The notes beneath the pieces were generated by a model. That model worked only from the letters and a program-made list of their open reading frames with translations, was not told where the DNA came from and made no database searches. Shown piece by piece: positions 11,930 to 22,821 of a stretch of DNA of 40,208 nucleotides. Both the position numbers and the translations under genes were made by a program. The stretch lies in the NCBI GenBank assembly GCA_000827205.1, contig KN832587.1, positions 9,882 through 50,089 on the forward strand, written 5' to 3'. Source of the DNA: Plicaturopsis crispa FD-325 SS-3. Its lineage: Eukaryota; Basidiomycota; Agaricomycetes; Amylocorticiales; Amylocorticiaceae. How positions within the stretch are numbered: position 1 is the stretch's first letter; each line of letters opens with the position of its first letter.

Positions 11930-14291
11930 CTAACCTTCCTCGAAACCGGGGTGTCGACCTATGCGTATCTGCTGCCAGACGTTGTGCATAGCATTCGAAG
12001 TGCGTATCTCCGCCCAGTGCTTGAGGAAGAACGAGACCTGGATCTAGAGACCCGCGCCTAATTGATGGGCAATGCAGTGTGGGAGGAGGATGAATATGAC
12101 GGTTACCTTGCGAATGTCTTCGAAGGCAGCGGAGAAGGGGGAGAACACCTCGTACGAGATGTTCTCCGCTGTCAGAGACTTGATGATATGCTATAGAATG
12201 TACGCCCGAGTGAGCATGACGCGACAGGAGAGCACGAGTTTCGCGTACACCAGATGCCCTCTCTTTCAATTCACGAAGATCCAATCCTACAGCCGGAATG
12301 AGATCGACCGTGACATGCATAAGGTACAAACGAGATGCTCACTGTCCGCTAGCCTATATATCGCCTTCGCCGAACACGGCGCCGGCCGTCCCGGGTGGTT
12401 TTTCTGCCATTGCTGGATCCACCCCTTCCTCGTCGTCGGTGCCGCCGCCGCCGCGGGCACCTCGTCGGACGGCTGTGAAGATTTTCCGCTATTCATCTGG
12501 CTGTCCCCTGGATTCTGGGCCGTGGCCGGGGGAGAGGACGATGGATCGCCCGTCGTCCCCTCCGCGTGCGCGGATGCGATGAAGGAGGATGTCAGAGGCG
12601 CGAAGATGATGCTGTCTGTGTATATCTGTACGCAGGTGTTAGATGGACCGACACACGTCAAAGGTAGATGGATCACGGACATAGTATAGCGCGGCGCGGT
12701 ATGTCGAGTAGGAGAAATCCCTGACTATGATAGTTTGCTTCGGCGGGCCCTGGTAGGCGCCTGATCCACCATCTGAACGCCTGTTCCACGTCGACGCTCT
12801 GTCCAGTATAGGCGAACGCGTGCTCCGAGGACTCGACGGATGACGCAGCTTCGACCTCACGTTCCGCGAGCTCGTGGAATCGTCTGCGGCATCGGAATGC
12901 TCTTCAAGCGGCAATTCCGCGGGAAACGCCGATGGGGTCGACTCGTCCGGCATGGCGAGTGTGGCGTTGGACGACTCGGACGGCGTCGACGCGCGCGTGG
13001 TCTCCACGGGATCGAAGACTATGTCCATTTCGTCCTCTGCGAGGGACTCATCGTCGTTGTCCGAGTCCTCAAAGTCGAGTCTCGAGTCAGACATGCCATC
13101 GTTGAATCCAGCCCGACTTTGACTCCTGCTATCGAGCGCTGGAGGTGGCATAGTGGACTCCGCGAACCCAGACGAGAACACTGTGTGTCAAATAATTGAA
13201 CATTAAGTTTTTTGACCGGTTCTGTCGCTTTTCGATGCGTACTGGTATCAAAATAGTCAACGCGCTTGAGCATGCTCCGGGAGGCGAGGATTCGCTTTGC
13301 GCTTTTGAGGCTGCCTCCTCGTTTTGGTATCACAAACTCGATATCGGTGCAGGCAGGATCATCCAATAACGAGCCGACGGTATCGAGTAGAGTTTTAGGT
13401 ACTTTCTGACGGGGAATGGGCGGGACGGGCGTCGCGGGGGCGGGGGACGATGCGATGGTGCATGAAATGATCAGGGCGTCCTGTTGCCTCATGGCGTTTG
13501 ATTGGTTGGATATGACATCTCTGCGTGCAAACTGTGCCCTGAGATAGAAATCAGCTAGGACACCCTCGTACTGGCGAACGAAATTACCATCCCCAGTTCG
13601 CGGTCTAGCGTAGCGTTAGTGAGAGCATCGAGATACAATCAAATGAATCCTTGCCTTGTACGAGAAGGTATGACTATGGGCCTCCTTTGCATTGTAAAGA
13701 ATGGCTTTGTCTGCGCTGTAGGAAATTATCAGTAAGATGTGATGGATAATATCCGAGGCCCAAGGGTACGTCGCTTATTCACCTTCGAAGCTCGAAGCTA
13801 AACTTATATATACCGTCTCGTACCCACCTTACTCTGGCATCAACAACATGGCTAGATATGAACAGGAAGATACGCACTTCCCATCCAAAGTTCTATCCTT
13901 TTCCTCTAACGTCGGCTAACCATATACACTGAACGCATGTTTACTCTGGCAGAAGATGACGACTCACCTCGCTCGAGAGATATATGCTAATGTGTCCACC
14001 TTCCGTTCCCGCATTGGCGTAAAACAATATCTACCCGAATGTTAGGAGTTGGTTAGGAGTGAACGGCGCTGCAACAATGAATGCCGCCTACCTGCCAACG
14101 ACCTCCGCCAAATTTCATAGACTTTGTGACTTTCGATTTTGCTTCTCCTTTGCTGGCATCCATAGTTTCAAACGGGCTACCTCGTATTAGGACTCAGAGG
14201 GGGCACACCTTGATTCCAAGAGAGCCTTTACATCACGCAGCGTCCACTCGAATGTGATTGACGTGCTTTCAAGGTACTCCTGATTCTCCAT
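11930..14291 (-). CDS. MATH/BTB domain protein
   Basis: This is a likely Cullin-3 substrate adaptor of the SPOP-like MATH-BTB type, 558 residues. Thirteen exons fit in phase: 14291-14209, 14152-14092, 14030-13968, 13915-13878, 13827-13783, 13715-13655, 13604-13588, 13538-13243, 13180-12681, 12625-12343, 12286-12249, 12190-12107 and 12037-11930. The N-terminal third is a MATH-like fold (ITFEWTLRDVKALLES, MKFGGGRWQILFYANAG, WVRDGIYKFSFEL, TANWGWAQFARRD). The BTB fold begins at DPACTDIEFVIP, is interrupted by a long acidic Ser/Asp-rich insert, and resumes at YRAALYYIYTDSIIFAPL. A BACK-like helical end follows (LADRLDLRELKERA). Exon 7 has only 17 bases and the intron before it starts with GC. Both are needed to keep the conserved NWGWAQF block. 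Such proteins are expanded in Agaricomycetes. Confidence 0.88.
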
Positions 14292-14652
14292 GGCGGTTTC
14301 CAGTCGCAAAGCGACGCAAGTTTACAAGTTTAAGGCAATCTGGAGTCCCGGCCAGCTGGTGGTGGTACAGGTCAGAGTTTAGGAGGCAACCCGCTTTGCC
14401 GCGCGCAGAAGGCTCATAGAGCACAGAATGCGGATACCACGAGATCAGACCCCGGTGTAAGTACCTCATCAGTCGCGCGCTTTCCTCGCGTTCGCAGAGC
14501 TGTCTATATTTCACTGGTGAAGTGACCTCTGAATGGATGTATCCAAGGTGAAATAGTGATACGACACTGGCTCCAGGGAGGTAGAGAGGTAGTAGGTAGT
14601 AATTCCGGAGCAAGAAGTAATTATAAGTACAATGCCCAAACCATGCGTGTAT
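14292..14652. other. Spacer between BTB and FAD genes
   Basis: This is 360 bp between the start of the BTB gene and the end of the FAD dehydrogenase gene, both on the minus strand. It must hold the BTB promoter. No further gene or repeat is seen. Confidence 0.4.
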
Positions 14653-16292
14653 TCAACTGGCCGAGAGACGCGCTGCTCCCCGACCAGCCTGTCGACCAAA
14701 CACTGCGCCTGCAGTGAGCCCGCTGCCACCCGGGTAGTTGCCATAGAACAGCCCGCCCACCATCTCTCCCGTGCAAAACAGACCCTCGATCGGTTCGCCG
14801 GTCTCGTCAGATATGACCGCGGCTGTCGAGGGGTTGATAGCGAGACCCCCAAACGTGAAGGTTATGCCGCACGCGATTTTCACAGCCATAAGCGGGGCTC
14901 GCTCGATCGGAAGGGCCCAATGCGATTTGGGCAAGGGGAGGGAAGATGTGGAGAGACCGTCCTTGACGGCAGGATCCCACTTGAGGTCCGGATGCGCCGC
15001 TCGGTGTAGATGTACGGCGGCGTTGTACGAGCGGACAGTGCTGATGAAATTGTCCCTGTCCTGGAGACCCTTCTCAACGAGTTTCTCGGCGAGCTCGTCA
15101 ACGCTCTGGGCCCATATCTTCTCTACAACGTCATCCCCATATTCCTCCTTCCGCAACCACTCGATCGTGTTCGCGTCCCATACCTGGAACGCAAAGCTGC
15201 CTGGTTGAGCAAGCACCGCACGCCCAGACTTCGCGTACGTGTAGTTTCTGAAATCCTCGCCCTCGTCGACGAAGCGGGATCCGAGGGAGTTCACCATAAT
15301 CCCTAACGGATACCCGGACTTTGTGAACTGGTTGCTCATTTGGCGGTCGCCTTGATGGGCAGGCGCATTTGCATCCCAGGTGGTGCTGTGGCAGCCTTGC
15401 CAGTCGCCTGTGAGTCTAGCACCGATGGCGGTTGCGAGTGCAAATCCGTCGCCAGTGTTGTAAGGCGTTCCGCGGACCTGAGATCAGAAAAATCAATGCA
15501 GAGTGCGAGGCGTTAGAAAACTGACAGACCCTCGCATTCTCCCATCCGGGACCTAAGTGCTTCGCTCGTAATTCAGCATTTGACTCATATCCTACGATCC
15601 AAATTAGACAGGTGTTTCGACCGCCGATCTGAGAGAGAAACGTTACCGCCTGCAGCCAATATGAGCGCCTTGGTGCTCAGTGTGAGGCTTTCGCCAGAGC
15701 CTCTGGAAACAACCAAACCAGACACAGCGTTGCGATCATCCACTAGGATCCTCGTCGCGGCCGTGGAGAACCAAATTTCGACGCCCGCTTCCTTCAGCGC
15801 GCGCTGATGAGCAGCAATCAAGCCCTTTCCTCCATCCTGCACACTAAGGGCAAGCCCACCCCAAAACTTCTGCCTACCCTCGACCTCATACGCCTGCCGA
15901 TTAAAAGCTAGAGTAAACGGAACTTTGACGCGGTCCGCAAGCCACTGCACAGCGTCTCTAGAGCTCTCAACAACCGCCTTGACCACAGCCGGATCAGGCC
16001 TGCCGTTCCCTAACCGCATAATGTCAGAGGTGAACTCCGCCGCGGTGTACGGCTCAATGTCGATTTTTCCTGCCTTCTCGGCAGACACGTTATGCACGAT
16101 GGGGAGGAGGTCATGCAGCCCCCCGTAGACGGTGCGATGCGCCCCAGCGGTAAAGTAGCCGTTCCCGCCTGCCCATTCCTCTGGGCATTTATCGATGAGA
16201 AGGACCTTTGCGCACCCGGAGTCGACGGCGGAGAGCGCTGCGGAACTGCCCGCGTGGCCCGAGCCGACGACGATGCAGTCGAATGTGGGCAT
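14653..16292 (-). CDS. FAD-dependent dehydrogenase, tricarballylate dehydrogenase/fumarate reductase-like
   Basis: This flavoprotein of the succinate dehydrogenase/fumarate reductase fold has 510 residues in three exons: 16292-15647, 15591-15530 and 15477-14653. The N-terminal dinucleotide fold reads CIVVGSGHAGSSAALSAV, followed by a DKCPEEWAGGNG block. The C-terminus has the FAD-closing block GLFCTGEMVGGLFYG then GNYPGGSGLTAG, as in TcuA-type enzymes. TcuA oxidises tricarballylate to cis-aconitate in bacteria. Fungal relatives are annotated the same way, but the substrate is unproven. No targeting peptide is obvious, so a cytosolic site is likely. It is transcribed away from the P450 gene across a 620-bp shared upstream region, and a short-chain dehydrogenase lies beyond, so the three may form a small oxidative group. 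Confidence 0.87.
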
Positions 16293-16912
16293 TTGATGAT
16301 GAGGGACCCTTGCGAAGTGTCATTAGAGGAGCGGTCCGCAGTGCCAGGTATGCATGAGAAGTGTCGGACCTGATAAGTACTAGCTGTACAAGGCTTAGCC
16401 GCAGCGCTTAGGAGCGACTGAGTCGTGTCTGAACTTGACAGGGCGCTTGGTAGCATCGTGGCCCGTGGGAAATTGGACTTGCGCGCATGATCAGTTCTTG
16501 GACCGCGCGCCGCTGTCGCGTTCAGTCCTGTTCAGTCACTTAACCGTTCAATGTTTCAATTTTCAAACTTCCCTCGAGCTCTACTACTACTTGAAATGAC
16601 AAGCTGGTCTGCAATACCGTAAAGCTATGAGAAAAGTTGAATAGCATGGTCATTTGTTCAGCTTTACGTTGGAGGAAGGGCCCGGGGCGGCTGTTGCATG
16701 TGAGTTGATTTCCAGGGTTGGTTAACGGTGGGAGCAATAATGGTGTGTTCTGTCTTCTTCTTGAAATCGCCCCCGCTGACCAGGAACCTGAAGTTATGTA
16801 CTTATCCAGAAGTACCACACAGGGCACGCCAAGAGGGTAGCGTACCTGTATATATATACAGCTCGAGCAGGCTATATCACATCGGGCTCTGGACAAATCT
16901 TGCCCTTCCACC
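16293..16912. promoter_or_regulatory. Shared upstream region of FAD dehydrogenase and P450
   Basis: These 620 bp separate two divergent start codons and contain no gene. On the P450 side a TATATATATA run at 16849-16858 sits about 55 bases before the ATG. Co-regulation of the two genes from here is an inference from geometry. Confidence 0.45.
16849..16858 (+). promoter_or_regulatory. TATA box of the first P450 gene
   Basis: TATATATATA about 55 bases before the start codon at 16913 is the only AT-rich core element at a normal distance. Confidence 0.5.
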
Positions 16913-19110
16913 ATGTGGGACCTCAATCTCCTTGCTAGCCTCTCAGCGACACTCTGTATCGCATTTTTGTGGCTGAGGCGCCGTCGCCAGTCGCCCTATT
17001 ATGCGCTGCCTTTGCCACCCGGACCCAAACCTCTCCCTATCCTCGGGAATATTTTGCAGATGCCAACACGTTCGGAGGCGCAAGTGTATGATAAGTGGGG
17101 GCGAGAGCATGGTATGTCTTGTCCAGAAATCGTAATTTGTTCCATCGCGCTTACAGCTAGCCCTTAGGTTCAAGCCTGATCCACCTAAACATCGCTGGCA
17201 CTCCGATGATCGTTATCAACTCTGCAGAAACAGCAAATGATTTGTTAGAGCGACGGTCTTTGATTTATTCGGGCAGGTACTTGATGTTGTCCTCCTTCTG
17301 CGAGACACCCAATTTACCAATGTGTTTAGGCCTTCGACCGTCATGGCTTTTGAACTGTGGGTCCAAGCGTGCTAACCAGCTACGAGTAATCTATACTGAT
17401 CGATACTCGATATGGGGTTACAGCATGGGATGGCACTGGCATTTAGCGGCCCTGCCTTACGGAGAGGAATTCCGAACCGGTCGCCGTCTGTTTCATCGCG
17501 AATTCAACCCGCAAGCGTCGTTGCGATTCCGGCCACTGCAGCTTGACGTCACTCATGATCTTCTCCGACGCCTTGTCGTGTCCCCGGACCAATATTCTGA
17601 GCACATCATACAGTCAGTACTATCCCAAGTTGCTGATACTGATATATCTCGCTCACTCCCGTAACTAACAGCATGGCTGGCACATCCATAATCTCAGTTG
17701 CGTACGGAATGAAAGTGAAGCCACACGACGATCCGTATATCGCTGCCGCAGAGCTCGCGAACAGATCACTTGTCGCTGCACTCAGCCCCGGCTCTTTCTA
17801 TGTCGATTATCTGCCATTTCGTGCGTCCTGACGAAGCACCCGTCAGCCAGACTACTGACGGCCATGTGCTTGTAGTGAGATATGTTCCAGAATGGATGCC
17901 TGGCGCTGGATTCAAGGCAAAGGCAAGGGAGTGGCGCGGGCATACAGAGAATGTCCTCAACATGCCGTATGACAAGGCGAAAAAAGACTACGTTGGTCTA
18001 TCTCTCTCACGTCTTTCGGAAAATGTGATCCTCACACATACGGTGAATAGCTGGATGGCACTTCTACGGTATCATTTGTTTCGCAATGCCTAGAAGCCCT
18101 GAGCGCTAGCAGTGGCGACAAGAAAGACATCGCATCCGAGGAGCACGCCATCAAAGCAGCCGCTGCTTCCATGTTCAATGGTGCGTTTCCACTCCTCCTT
18201 GTACGTTGTAATTGAGTATCATGATGGCGTCCCTATACAGCTGGGGTCGAAACGGTGCGTGGATCTTCGACATTGAAGGCGGATTCCCAAGGCGCTTATA
18301 TCTGCATATAGACTGCCTCAATCATCAAATCCGCTATCCTAGCAATGCTGCGCAATCCTGAGGTACAGGCAAAAGCACAAAAGGAACTAGACGAGGTGAT
18401 CGGACACGGCAATCTCCCGGATTTCAGCCATGAGAACGTCTTGCCGTATGTCGGCGCTGTGGTGAAGGAGGTAATGAGGTGGGGAGCGATTCTGCCTTTG
18501 GGTATGGTTGCCTCTCCCCAACATTTTCTACACTCTAATGAAATGTAACGGCGACATCGCAGGCCTCCCGCATCTTGTTACAGAGGAGGACGCTTACAAT
18601 GGGTATCGAATCCCTGCCAATTCCATCGTGGTCTCAAATATATGGTTCGTAGTATGTTCAAACTGTCTTGCGGTTTATCTTACATTCGAGCAATTCAGGG
18701 CTATGCTCCACGACGAGAACGTGTATCCAAACCCCTCCGCCTTCGACCCGGAGCGGTTCCTGAGCTCGGATGGACAGCTTGATCCTACCGTCCCCGACCC
18801 GGCGCTAGCACTCTTTGGATTCGGGCGCCGCATATGCCCCGGCCGCTACATGGGGCTGGCCTCTATATGGATCACCATCGCGTCTCTACTTGCGGCTTTT
18901 GACATCGAGAAGGCCGTTGACATCGACGGGTCGTACATCGAACCCTCGGACGAGTGCATACCCGGAATCGTTGCGTGAGTCCTCGACTGTTGCCATAGAA
19001 GACGGGCGCATTTAATTAGTGTCCACAGTTGTCCGGTGCCCTTCAAAGCCTCTATCAAACCTCGCTCGCCTGCGGCCTTGGCTGCTGTTTCTGCTACAGC
19101 CCGCGCATGA
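16913..19110 (+). CDS. Cytochrome P450 (OrdA-like, basidiomycete)
   Basis: This is a membrane-anchored monooxygenase of 520 residues. Twelve exons fit in phase: 16913-17111, 17168-17276, 17330-17356, 17424-17612, 17672-17820, 17876-17991, 18051-18180, 18241-18254, 18312-18501, 18563-18644, 18699-18974 and 19029-19110. An N-terminal hydrophobic anchor is followed by RRRR and the proline hinge LPPGPKPLPILGN. The I-helix motif AGVETT is at 307-312, the K-helix ExxR in KEVMR, the PERF block in AFDPERF, and the haem loop is FGFGRRICPGR with ligand C448. All canonical residues are present. The 14-base exon 8 encodes most of the I-helix motif. It resembles the CYP64/OrdA-like families that are expanded in wood- and litter-decay fungi. 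The substrate is unknown. Confidence 0.93.
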
Positions 19111-19424
19111 GGGTATTCCGTTGTATTTGCTGGAGTCGCGTAGCATCATAATGCAGACGGTTATCACTTTCATCCATTCTTCGACACCCGAGAACTGAAA
19201 CGTGTCAGATTCGTTCTATGTAGGATTGCGCCGAGCGCGCAGTGCTCAGTTTGCACTGAGCACAGAATCCAGATGAGATTCAGGTGGGCCAGCGGACAAG
19301 CGGGCCGTCGGTCCGAATCATATGCAGCCCCTGACTATAAGTAGCACTGCAAAGTTGAGCAGCGAGCTTGCTCTCCGACTCCCTTGTTCTATCGATCAAG
19401 GATATTTGCTATCGCTAATAAAAC
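19111..19424 (+). promoter_or_regulatory. SDR upstream region
   Basis: The 314-bp gap between P450 and SDR holds a perfect inverted repeat (19242-19263), CGG/CCG triplets arranged as CGGAC...GTCCG (19293-19315) and a TATAAGTA element at 19336-19343, about 80 bases before the ATG. CGG triplets are typical contacts of Zn2Cys6 regulators. That role is an inference. Confidence 0.45.
19242..19263. repeat. Perfect inverted repeat upstream of the SDR gene
   Basis: GTGCTCAGT (19242-19250), TTGC spacer, ACTGAGCAC (19255-19263). The 9-bp arms match without error. It may be a dimeric regulator site or a 3' stem of the P450 transcript. Confidence 0.6.
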
Positions 19425-20569
19425 ATGTCGACACTATCCGCGAACAACCTCTTCGATTTGTCCGGCCAGGTCGCGCTCGTGACGGGCGGGGGAACAGGAA
19501 TCGGACTCGAGATCGTCCAGGGATTGGCTGCGAATGGCGCGAAGGTCTATATAACAGGCCGTCGCAAGGACGTGTTGGAGAAGGTTGCCGAGGGAAATGC
19601 AAATATCATACCGTAGGTACATACTCTGCATTTAAACGGAAGTGTGCTTCATCCGTTTTGCGACGGTGCCAGGCTTCAGATGGACGTGACGAGCAAAGAG
19701 AGCATCCTGGCGGGGAAGAAAATCATCGAACAGGCCGAGGGCAAGCTGAACATATTGGTTAACAAGTGCGTCGAATAGGTCGCTCTGGTCTTCCTGTTCA
19801 TGCGACGTAAAGGCAGCGCTGGACAGGTCGGCCCAACATCGCCCTTCTTTGCCAACCCAGACGCGCCAGAACGGAAAGACGCAGAGACGATTGGACAAGC
19901 GCTTTTCGACAACGAGTCATTTGAGGAGTGGGGAAGCTTGTATACCATCAACACATTCTCGATATTCTTCGTGACCACTGCGTTCCTCGGTCTGCTCGAG
20001 AAGGGTTCCCGAGAGCGAGCGGGATACACATCGAGTGTGATTAACACCACCAGCATAAGCGGGGTGATCAAGCTGGCGCAAGATCACGTTCGTCACTTGA
20101 CAAGTACAACAAGCGCGCATAGATCCTGACCGTTGCGATTTCAGTTCTGCTACAACAGCGCGAAAGGGGCCGCCTCACATCTGACCAAGTTGCTTTCTAC
20201 AGAGTTCGCACTCAAGAATATCCCTGTCCGCGTGAACGCCATTGGTAAGAATACACCAGGTCCCTGAATTGTAGACACTGACCGTGCACTGCAGCCCCAG
20301 GAGTATGGCCCTCAGAGATGACGTTCTCTTCAATTGCCGCTCAGGACGTGAACAAAATAGGCAAAGGCTTGCACCCAGTCCCTGCGGGAAGAGCTGGAAC
20401 GTGAGTTTGGAGAATGCCGTCCATTTCATCGATGTAAACTCACTTGTATCAACTTAAAAGGGCGGAAGACATGGCGGGGACCGTTCTGTACCTCGTATCG
20501 CGAGCGGGGGCATATACCAATGGGCAGGAAATCGTCGTCGACGGTGGTTATACCTGCGTTAACCCTTAA
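19425..20569 (+). CDS. Short-chain dehydrogenase/reductase
   Basis: This is a classical SDR of 288 residues that should use NAD(P)H to interconvert an alcohol and a ketone. Six exons fit in phase: 19425-19612, 19673-19765, 19817-20087, 20145-20244, 20295-20400 and 20461-20569. The cofactor motif is TGGGTGIG (20-27), followed by GRR at the second strand, which favours NADPH. NNAG follows LNILV, the catalytic serine lies in NTTSISG, and the YxxxK pair is YNSAK (187-191). A PG motif after the active site (APGVWPSEM) and the C-terminal VDGGYT are also standard. It follows the P450 gene on the same strand at 314 bp. The substrate cannot be read from sequence, but the neighbourhood suggests that it could act with the P450. 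Confidence 0.92.
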
Positions 20570-20763
20570 TTAACCGTAAGCTATTGCACGAAAAAATGCT
20601 ACATACCTTCCGCCTGCAGATTATCATCACGTTGGGGATTAGGCAGATGACAAGTACCTGGCAATTATGGATACAGCTACAGAGTGTTCAAACAATGGGT
20701 AGTAGGTATACAGTCAAGAATATTGCAGTCTGGGCCGACAAGCTCGGCAGATATCACCATTCA

Positions 20764-22137
20764 TCAATGCCCCTCCCATCCCCCCGCACGCACTTGACGG
20801 CCGCGGCGTGCGCGCATGTCTACGAATAACCTCTCAGGCGCTAGGGGGTCTTTGACCACAAGCTGCTGAACGTTTGGCAGCCTGCGAATCAATGCCCCAA
20901 CAACATACGGCTCATACCACCCATTCTCTATCCGCAGCGCGATCAGCGAGGGGGGCAGCGGAAGTACCGGTAGGAACGAATGCAAGCGGGCGAATGGGCG
21001 TGGGCAGCGGGTAACGTCGAGCAATTGCAGGGAGAGAAGCGAAGGCGTCGATACAATGGAGGAGAAGTGGTATAGTTCGGAGGGTATGTCACGGCTGCTC
21101 ACGCGGAAGTGTAAGTGGGCGAGCCACGGCAGTATTACGGGCCGTAGGGGATGGCTTGAAGAGGGCACGTCCCGTGTCGCGGCTGGAAATTCGAGGCGCA
21201 GCTCTCGCAGGGCGTATGAGACTTGGAGCATTTCGATTAGTTCGGACACCGCAAGGAGGCCGCGGGTGAAGCCGTGATGCGTGTAGTCCAGGTGGGTCAA
21301 GTTTCCGAACAGCGAGGGTAGCCATGTCAAACGAAGGCCGTATAAGGTGACCCGCGTCAAACGAGGTGCCACGCCGTCAAAAAGCGTGTATTCCTTGGTG
21401 TCGTCGTTGTGTGGATATACAAGGGATATATCCTGAATCAGTGGCGCATGGACTCGCGACGTATGCCCGCAACATCCCGACAACGCCGCGTTCCACAGCC
21501 AGGGCGAATAGTGATTGAAAGAAATGTCGAGCGACCGCCAACGATATATATATGGTGCAACAAGATGCATACACCACGACACGCTGTTCACATCGAGAAC
21601 GCGGCACGGCGCACCGTCGGAGCGGAGCTCGATGTCAAATGTGCACGCCTTGGCACGGTACATCCGCTCTGCCCACATGTCTGTACGGAGGTCCAATGAG
21701 ATGCGCCGCCATAACGGAGGCGTATGGAGTGCAATGTAGCGCCAGGCCCTGCATACATGCGAGATGTCCACAGGGAGCATGGTGTCCATCTGCGAGCCTA
21801 GTGCAAAGATATGGCTTAAGAGTTCTGGTGGGAGGGAATGAATGTAATGGGGCCGTCGGACCCAGCGACGGACTCGGCGAGGCACTTCCTGAGCGTGGTC
21901 GTAATCCGTCTTGAAAGGATCGATGTGATATGAATGGGCAATCGGCTGCCGTGTATTGTAGTCTTCCGTGTCCTAGTCAGCGTTTGGGCTCATGATATAG
22001 AGAAAACTGGACCCACGGGATAGTGGTTTCGCACCAAAAATGCTCTCCACTGAAGCCACCTTCGACTTTACTGCGTTGACGAAAGACTTTGTGACGGAGA
22101 GTTCTCTACGCCTCGATCGTTTCAAGATCCCAGGCAT
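20764..22137 (-). CDS. F-box protein
   Basis: This is a likely SCF ubiquitin-ligase substrate receptor of 439 residues. Proposed exons are 22137-22017 and 21962-20764, joined by a 54-bp intron with a CTGAC branch site. The large exon is secure and the small first exon is less so. The F-box-like domain lies near residues 80-130 (SLPPELLSHIFALGS, VDISHVCRAWRYIALHTPPLW). The rest contains loosely repeating leucine-rich segments (LTRVTLYGLRL, FGNLTHLDY, LRELRLEFP, PSLIALRIENG) that probably form the substrate face. The downstream part of the frame has no ATG close to the F-box and begins at a GTG, so an upstream exon is required. The start at 22137 has a TATAATAT element about 48 bases before it. 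Large F-box families are normal in Agaricomycetes. Confidence 0.8.
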
Positions 22138-22821
22138 AGTGCGAGAAGTTGGAAGGTACAAAACGCGTTCTCGGCAGGACGTACATATTATAGGACGGAG
22201 GACCGCCGACAGGGGATGCAAAATGCATACGCATTAGAAGCAAATCGCCGGGTCTGAGCAGGAGACCAAAGCAGTGCACTCTCGGAGGATACACTCGAGC
22301 GACCAGGCGAAACAAAGATAGGTTAACCGGTGACGATGACAGGTCTGAGACTGACCAGTCCTAGACCGGAGACACTGCCCTCCAGAGACAAAGAATGAGG
22401 CTCTTGAGAGGGAAAGATCCGATCTGTGCATTTTTGTACCTCGTTCGAGTCGGTCTCTCGCTCGAGAGCGAATGTCGAGGGATACAAAGCAAGACTTGAG
22501 AGCTGCAATAGACGGAGCCAGCGCGAGAGACACGGCCATGTTGAGTTGGTACGTTTTTTCATTACTTACAGACATGTTGAAGGCAGAGGAAACCTAAACG
22601 GACGCCCTTTGCTTTTCGCGGCCAAGTCAAAGTTCCCACGGTCGCGTCAATGTCGCCCGCGCCACAAATGCAACGCCCGCGCGCCCGGTGCTACCACGGC
22701 GTACGGCGACTGTCTTGACTGTGTCTCGGACTACTTTCACTTTACGGACAGGCTAACTGCTTCATCTCTTACGCGTGGACTCAGGCAACGCAAATAATCC
22801 CTAATATCGCACAGTCTTGTC
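22138..22821. other. Divergent upstream region of F-box and Prp24 genes
   Basis: These 684 bp separate two divergent starts. A 124-codon open stretch is present on the plus strand (22426-22797), but it lacks an ATG and any family motif. TATAATAT at 22185-22192 on the minus strand fits the F-box gene. No repeat is seen. Confidence 0.4.

Noticed and set aside
14177-14208. A 32-bp first intron in the BTB gene
   Set aside because: It is too short for normal splicing. The acceptor 24 bp further on gives a 56-bp intron in the same phase.
22426-22797. Open stretch upstream of prp24 as a gene
   Set aside because: It has no ATG, no family motif and unlikely composition, and it overlaps the shared upstream region.
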